Shown one piece after another: positions 58,453 through 64,000 of a DNA stretch of 64,000 bases; positions within the stretch are counted from its first letter, which is position 1, and the number at the start of each line of letters is the position of its first letter. Made by a program: the position numbers and the translations under genes. The notes beneath the pieces are model-generated. The model saw only the letters and a list, made by a program, of their open reading frames with translations. It made no database searches and was not told the DNA's origin. The stretch is from Erpobdella octoculata (taxonomy: Eukaryota; Annelida; Clitellata; Hirudinida; Erpobdellidae): contig OZ022247.1 of assembly GCA_963978895.1 (NCBI GenBank), positions 18,457,637 through 18,521,636 on the forward strand, written 5' to 3'.

Positions 58453-61056
58453 TCTATATATATATAAAAATGAATGTTTGTATGTATATATGTATATATG
58501 TTAATGGCGTTTATGCATTGCTACACCATTCATCCAATCGTAATGAAATTTTCACACAACCTTGAGAGTCAAGGGGAATCAAATATAGTAAAAAAAAATT
58601 TGAAATCCGTCACAAAATGAGCGGAGCGGAGCGGGTGAGTGAGCGGGAACTATATATATATATATGTTTGTGCGTATGTATGTGTGTATGTATGTATGTA
58701 TGTGTATGTGCATGTATGTGTGTCTGTGTGTGTGTTTATGTATGTACTATCGGAGATACCCGGCGTGGCCCGGGTTTTTAGAGGTTTTTCTAATGTTTGT
58801 CTCTTTCTCTCCCGTTTCCTTTCCCAATTGCTTTCCCACTCCTGTTCGCTTTCCCGTTTTCGGTCGTTTTCCCGCTGCCGGTCGCTTTCCCGCTCTCGGT
58901 CGCTTTCCCGCTCCCGGTCGCTTTCCCGCTCCCGGTCGTTTTCCCGTTCCCGGTCGCTGTCCCGTTCCCGCTCACGTTTGCTCTCCTATTCCCGCTCACG
59001 CTTGCTTTTCCGTTCCCGCTCGCTGTCCGTTCCGGGTCGCTTTCCCGTTTCTATAATAGACAAACTAACCCACAAACATTCATATATATATATATACTAG
59101 CGGGGTTACCCGGCGTTGCCCGGGGTTTTTAGAGGTTTTTCTAATGTTTGTCTCTCTCGCTCCCGTTCCCTTCTCCACTTTCCCGTTTTCGTAGCGTTCC
59201 CGGTCGCTTTTCCGCTCTCGGTCGTTTTCCAGCTCCCGGTCGCTTTCCCGCTCAGAAGTTTTGTTATCGATTTTCTCTCTTGCTCGCGTTTCCTTCCAAG
59301 CTTGCTCTCCCGATTCCAGTCGCTTTCCGCGTTCCCGGTCGCTTTCCGAGTTCCCGGTCGCTTTCCGCGTTCCCGGTCGCTTTCCCGTTCCCGGTCGCTT
59401 TCCCGTTCCCGGTCGCTTTCCCGTTCCCGGTTGCTTTCCCGTTCTCGGTCGCTTTCCCGTTCCCGGTCGCTTTCCCGTTCCCGGTCGCTTTCCCGTTCCC
59501 GGTCGCTTTCCCGTTCCCGGTCGCTTTCCCGTTCCCGGTCGCTTTCCCGTTCCCGGTCGCTTTCCCGTTCCCGGTCGCTTTCCCGTTCCCGCTCACGCTT
59601 GCTCTCCCGTTCCCGGTCATGCTTGCTCTCCAATTCCCGGTCACGGTTGCTTTCCCGTTCCCGTTCCCGTTCACGCTCATTTTCTCTTTTACATTCTTTC
59701 ATAACTTCTGTTAGCCTATAAAACGTAAAATAGATTTGCTAAGACTATATATATATATATGAATGTTTGTGGGTTAGTTATATAGAAACGGGAAAGCGAC
59801 CCGGAACGGACAGCGAGCGGGAACGAAAAAGCAAGCGTGAGCGGGAATGGGAGAGCAAACGTGAGCGGGAACGGGACAGCGACCGGGAACGGGAAAACGA
59901 CCGGGAGCGGGAAAGCGACCGGGAGCGGGAATGCGACCGGGAGCGGGAAAGCAACCGGGAGCGGGAAAGCGACCGGGAGCGGGAAAGCGACCGGGAGCGG
60001 GAAAGCGACCGGGAGCGGGAAAGCGACCGGCAGCGGGAAAGCGACCGGCAGCGGGAAAGCGACCGGGAGCGGGAAAGCGACCGGCAGCGGGAAAACGACC
60101 GAAAACGGGAAAGCGAACATGAGTGGGAAAGCAGGTGGGAAAGGAAACGGGAGAGAAAGAGACAAACAATAGAAAAACCTTTAAAAAACCTGGGCAACGC
60201 CGGGTATCTCCGCTAGTACATACATAAACACACACACAGACACACATACATGCACATACACATACATACATACATACATACACACATACATACGCACATA
60301 CATATATATATATAGTTCCCGCTCGCTCACCCGCTCCGCTCCGCTCATTTTGTGACGGATTTCAAAAAAAAAATTTTTTATTTTTGATTTCCCTTGACTC
60401 TCAAGGTTGTGTGAAAATTTCATTTCGATCGGATGAATGGTGTAGCAATGCATAAAGGACATTAACATACAAACATTCATTTTTATATATATAGATATAT
60501 ATATATATATATATAGTCTTAGCAAATCTATTTTACGTTTTATAGGCTAACAGAAGTTATGAAAGAATGTAAAAGAGAAAATGAGCGTGAACTGGAACGG
60601 GAACGGGAAAGCAACCGTGACCGGGAATGGGAGAGCAAGCATGACCGAGAACGGGAGAGCAAGCGTGAGCGGGAACGGGAAAGCGACCGGGAACGGGAAA
60701 GCGACCGGGAACGAGAAAGCGACCGGGAACAGGAAAACGACTGGGAACGGGAAAGCGACCGGGAACGGGAAAGCGACCGGGAACAGGAAAGCGACCGAGA
60801 ACGCGGAAAGCGACCTGGGAACGCGGAAAGCGACTGGAATCGGGAGAGCAAGCTTGGAAGGAAACGCGAGCAAGAGAGAAAATCGATAACAAAACCTCTG
60901 AGCGGGAAAGCGACCGGGAGCTGGAAAAAGACCGAGAGCGGAAAAGCGACCGGGAACGCGACGAAAACGGGAAAGTGGAGAAGGAAACGGGAGCGAGAGA
61001 GACAAACATTAGAAAAACCTCTAAAAACCCCGGGCAACGCCGGGTAACCCCGCTAG
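58453..61056 (+). mobile_element. Rolling-circle element split by an inverted copy of itself
   Basis: The outer copy runs from TC at 58453 to CTAG at 61053-61056; the inner copy, in the opposite direction, from CTAG at 59097 to the TC end at 60495. Block order is A (58453-59096), B (59097-59745), reverse-A (59760-60495), reverse-B (60510-61056); removing the inner copy joins A to reverse-B through (TA)n and reconstructs a sequence that is the reverse complement of the inner copy. All blocks carry the 18-bp minisatellites, which explains the stacked Arg/Ser, Gly/Lys and Pro/Phe pseudo-frames on both strands. Confidence 0.75.
59097..60495 (-). mobile_element. Inner inverted rolling-circle copy
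   Basis: 1399 bp. 3' end CTAG at 59097 with hairpin CCCGGCGTTGCCCGGG; 5' end TCTATATATATAAAAATG at 60495. It carries its own internal CTAG/hairpin at 60181-60216. Inserted in the (TA)n tract of the outer copy. Confidence 0.75.
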
Positions 61057-61079
61057 TATATAATATATATATATATATA

Positions 61080-61518
61080 CTAGCGGGGGTGCCCGGCATT
61101 GCCCGGGGTTTTTAGAGGTTTTTCTAATGTTTGTCTTTCTCGCTCAGGTTTCCTTCCCCGCTTGCTTTCCCGTTCCCGTTTGCTTTCCCGTTCTCGGTCG
61201 CTTTCCAGTTCCCGGCCGCATTCCAGCTTCCGGTCGTTTTTCCGCTCCTGTTTGCTCTCCCGTTCCTTTTCCCGTTCCCGGTCGCTTTCCCGTTCCCGCT
61301 CACGCTTGCTCTCCCGTTCTCGCTCATGCTTGCTCTCCCATTCTCGTTTTCGATCGTAGGGAAAGCGACCGAGAACGGGAAAGCTACCGGGAGCGGGAAA
61401 GCAACCGGGAGCTGGAAAGCGACAGGGAACGGAAAAGCGGAGAAGGAAATGGGAGCGAGAGAAACAAACATTAGAAAAACCTTTAAAAACCCCGGGCAAT
61501 ACCGGGTACCCCCGCTAG
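61080..61518. mobile_element. Head-to-head pair of family-A 3' ends
   Basis: CTAG at 61080 (minus-oriented half to about 61355) and CTAG at 61515-61518 (plus-oriented half from about 61357). Each half has the hairpin (CCCGGCATTGCCCGGG; CCCGGGCAATACCGGG) and minisatellites; neither has a 5' domain. Confidence 0.7.
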
Positions 61519-61536
61519 TATGTATATATATCTATG

Positions 61537-61669
<133 letters not shown>

Positions 61670-61670
61670 G

Positions 61671-63307
<1,637 letters not shown>

Positions 63308-63323
63308 TATATATATATATATA

Positions 63324-63475
63324 CTAGCGGGGGCACCCGGCGTTGCCCGGGGTTTTTAGAGGTTTACCTAATGCGTTTCTTTTTCGCTCCCGTTTCCTTC
63401 CCGCTTGCGCTCCCGCTCCAGGTCGTTATCCGTTCCCTGTCGCTTTCCCGCTCATTTTTTCGCTCTCAGTCCCCC
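63324..63475 (-). mobile_element. Family-A 3' end fragment
   Basis: CTAG at 63324, hairpin CCCGGCGTTGCCCGGG, short minisatellite remnant, then lost in a (CATA)n array. Confidence 0.7.
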
Positions 63476-63491
63476 CCTAGATCTGATTCTG

Positions 63492-63611
63492 CATACATAC
63501 ATACATACATACATACATACATACATACATACATACATACATACATACATACATACATACATACATACATACATACATACATACATACATACATACATAC
63601 ATACATACATT
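63492..63611. repeat. (CATA)n tetranucleotide repeat
   Basis: About 120 bp of perfect CATA repeat. Confidence 0.95.
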
Positions 63612-64000
63612 TCAATTTTATTTCAGAGAGCAGTCAATAAACAAGTAAATTAAAAACGAATTTTTAAAACCAATGCTCTTATATGTAATTAAAACACAAA
63701 TTTTGCAATCAATTTTTTCTTATATTACTCTTTTATTTTATATTAAAGTCGAAATATCTTAATTATATCGAAATATCGAAATTAATTAAAATTAACTAAA
63801 TTAATTGACTTATTGTAAAACTAATAATTGAATATTGCATTGTCTTCTATTTTGAGCACGTATGCAAAATTTGAAAAAAATCTATCATCAGGAAATGACT
63901 CAAAAATTGATTGCAAGATTTGAAACAGACAGACAGAAAAACAGACAGACAGAGAAACAGAGACGACGAGTTAATAAAAGCATTGGTAATAACGGGCACT
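63612..64000. other. AT-rich right edge of the window
   Basis: No gene recognised. A short (GACA)n stretch lies at 63926-63960. Confidence 0.5.

Overview
The window is nuclear DNA of an intron-rich, AT-rich animal, most likely an invertebrate; I cannot place it further. The evidence is (i) spliced single-copy genes with GT-AG introns and, in one gene, a minor-class AT-AC intron, (ii) animal-specific proteins (ABL tyrosine kinase, AIMP1, syntaxin-6, ANKRD39), and (iii) animal-type transposons (rolling-circle Helitron/Helentron-like elements, hAT elements, an RTE-like LINE, a Ty3/gypsy element, a tRNA-headed SINE). Nothing looks bacterial or viral.

Host genes, left to right: syntaxin-6 (STX6, +, 4-6922, eight exons); AIMP1, the p43/EMAP-II tRNA-synthetase-complex protein (+, 13011-18070, six coding exons); ABL non-receptor tyrosine kinase (-, 26414-19019, ten exons seen, first exon(s) missing), convergent with AIMP1; a frame-broken gene-like exon series (+, about 33021-34690) between rolling-circle transposon ends; ANKRD39 (+, 40203-43874, three exons); and a small gene encoding a SHARPIN/HOIL-1L-type ubiquitin-like domain (-, 46359-45628, three exons), convergent with ANKRD39. 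They form no pathway or operon: STX6 acts in endosome/TGN fusion, AIMP1 in the multisynthetase complex, ABL in cytoskeletal signalling, and the UBL protein may relate to linear-ubiquitin machinery.

Everything else is dominated by mobile DNA. Many short elements have a 5' end TCTATATATATAAA and a 3' end made of a GC-rich hairpin followed by CTAG, and carry 18-bp minisatellites (GGGAAAGCGACCGGGAGC type) and long (TA)n tracts; these are Helentron/HINE-like rolling-circle elements. They occupy 2.0-3.1, 9.5-12.5, 28.6-28.8, 31.9-35.0, 35.6-37.1 and 58.0-63.5 kb. One at 35.6-37.1 kb still carries pieces of a Helitron PIF1-type helicase. Three hAT-type insertions have exact 8-bp target duplications (430-566, 37358-38170, 46858-48051). 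From 48.7 to 57.7 kb lies a decayed RTE-like LINE on the minus strand, split by a young Ty3/gypsy element (52281-57353, 5-bp duplication GCGGG), whose gag is in turn broken by a tiny poly(A)-tailed insertion.

The items most worth a second look are the AT-AC intron in STX6, the methionine gatekeeper and short tail of ABL, the stand-alone SHARPIN/HOIL-like UBL gene, a rolling-circle element inserted in inverted orientation into another copy of itself (58.45-61.06 kb), a possible rolling-circle gene capture (32.5-34.8 kb), and a pair of large fold-back elements in the first intron of ANKRD39. All protein identifications are by reading and recalled family patterns, not by database search.
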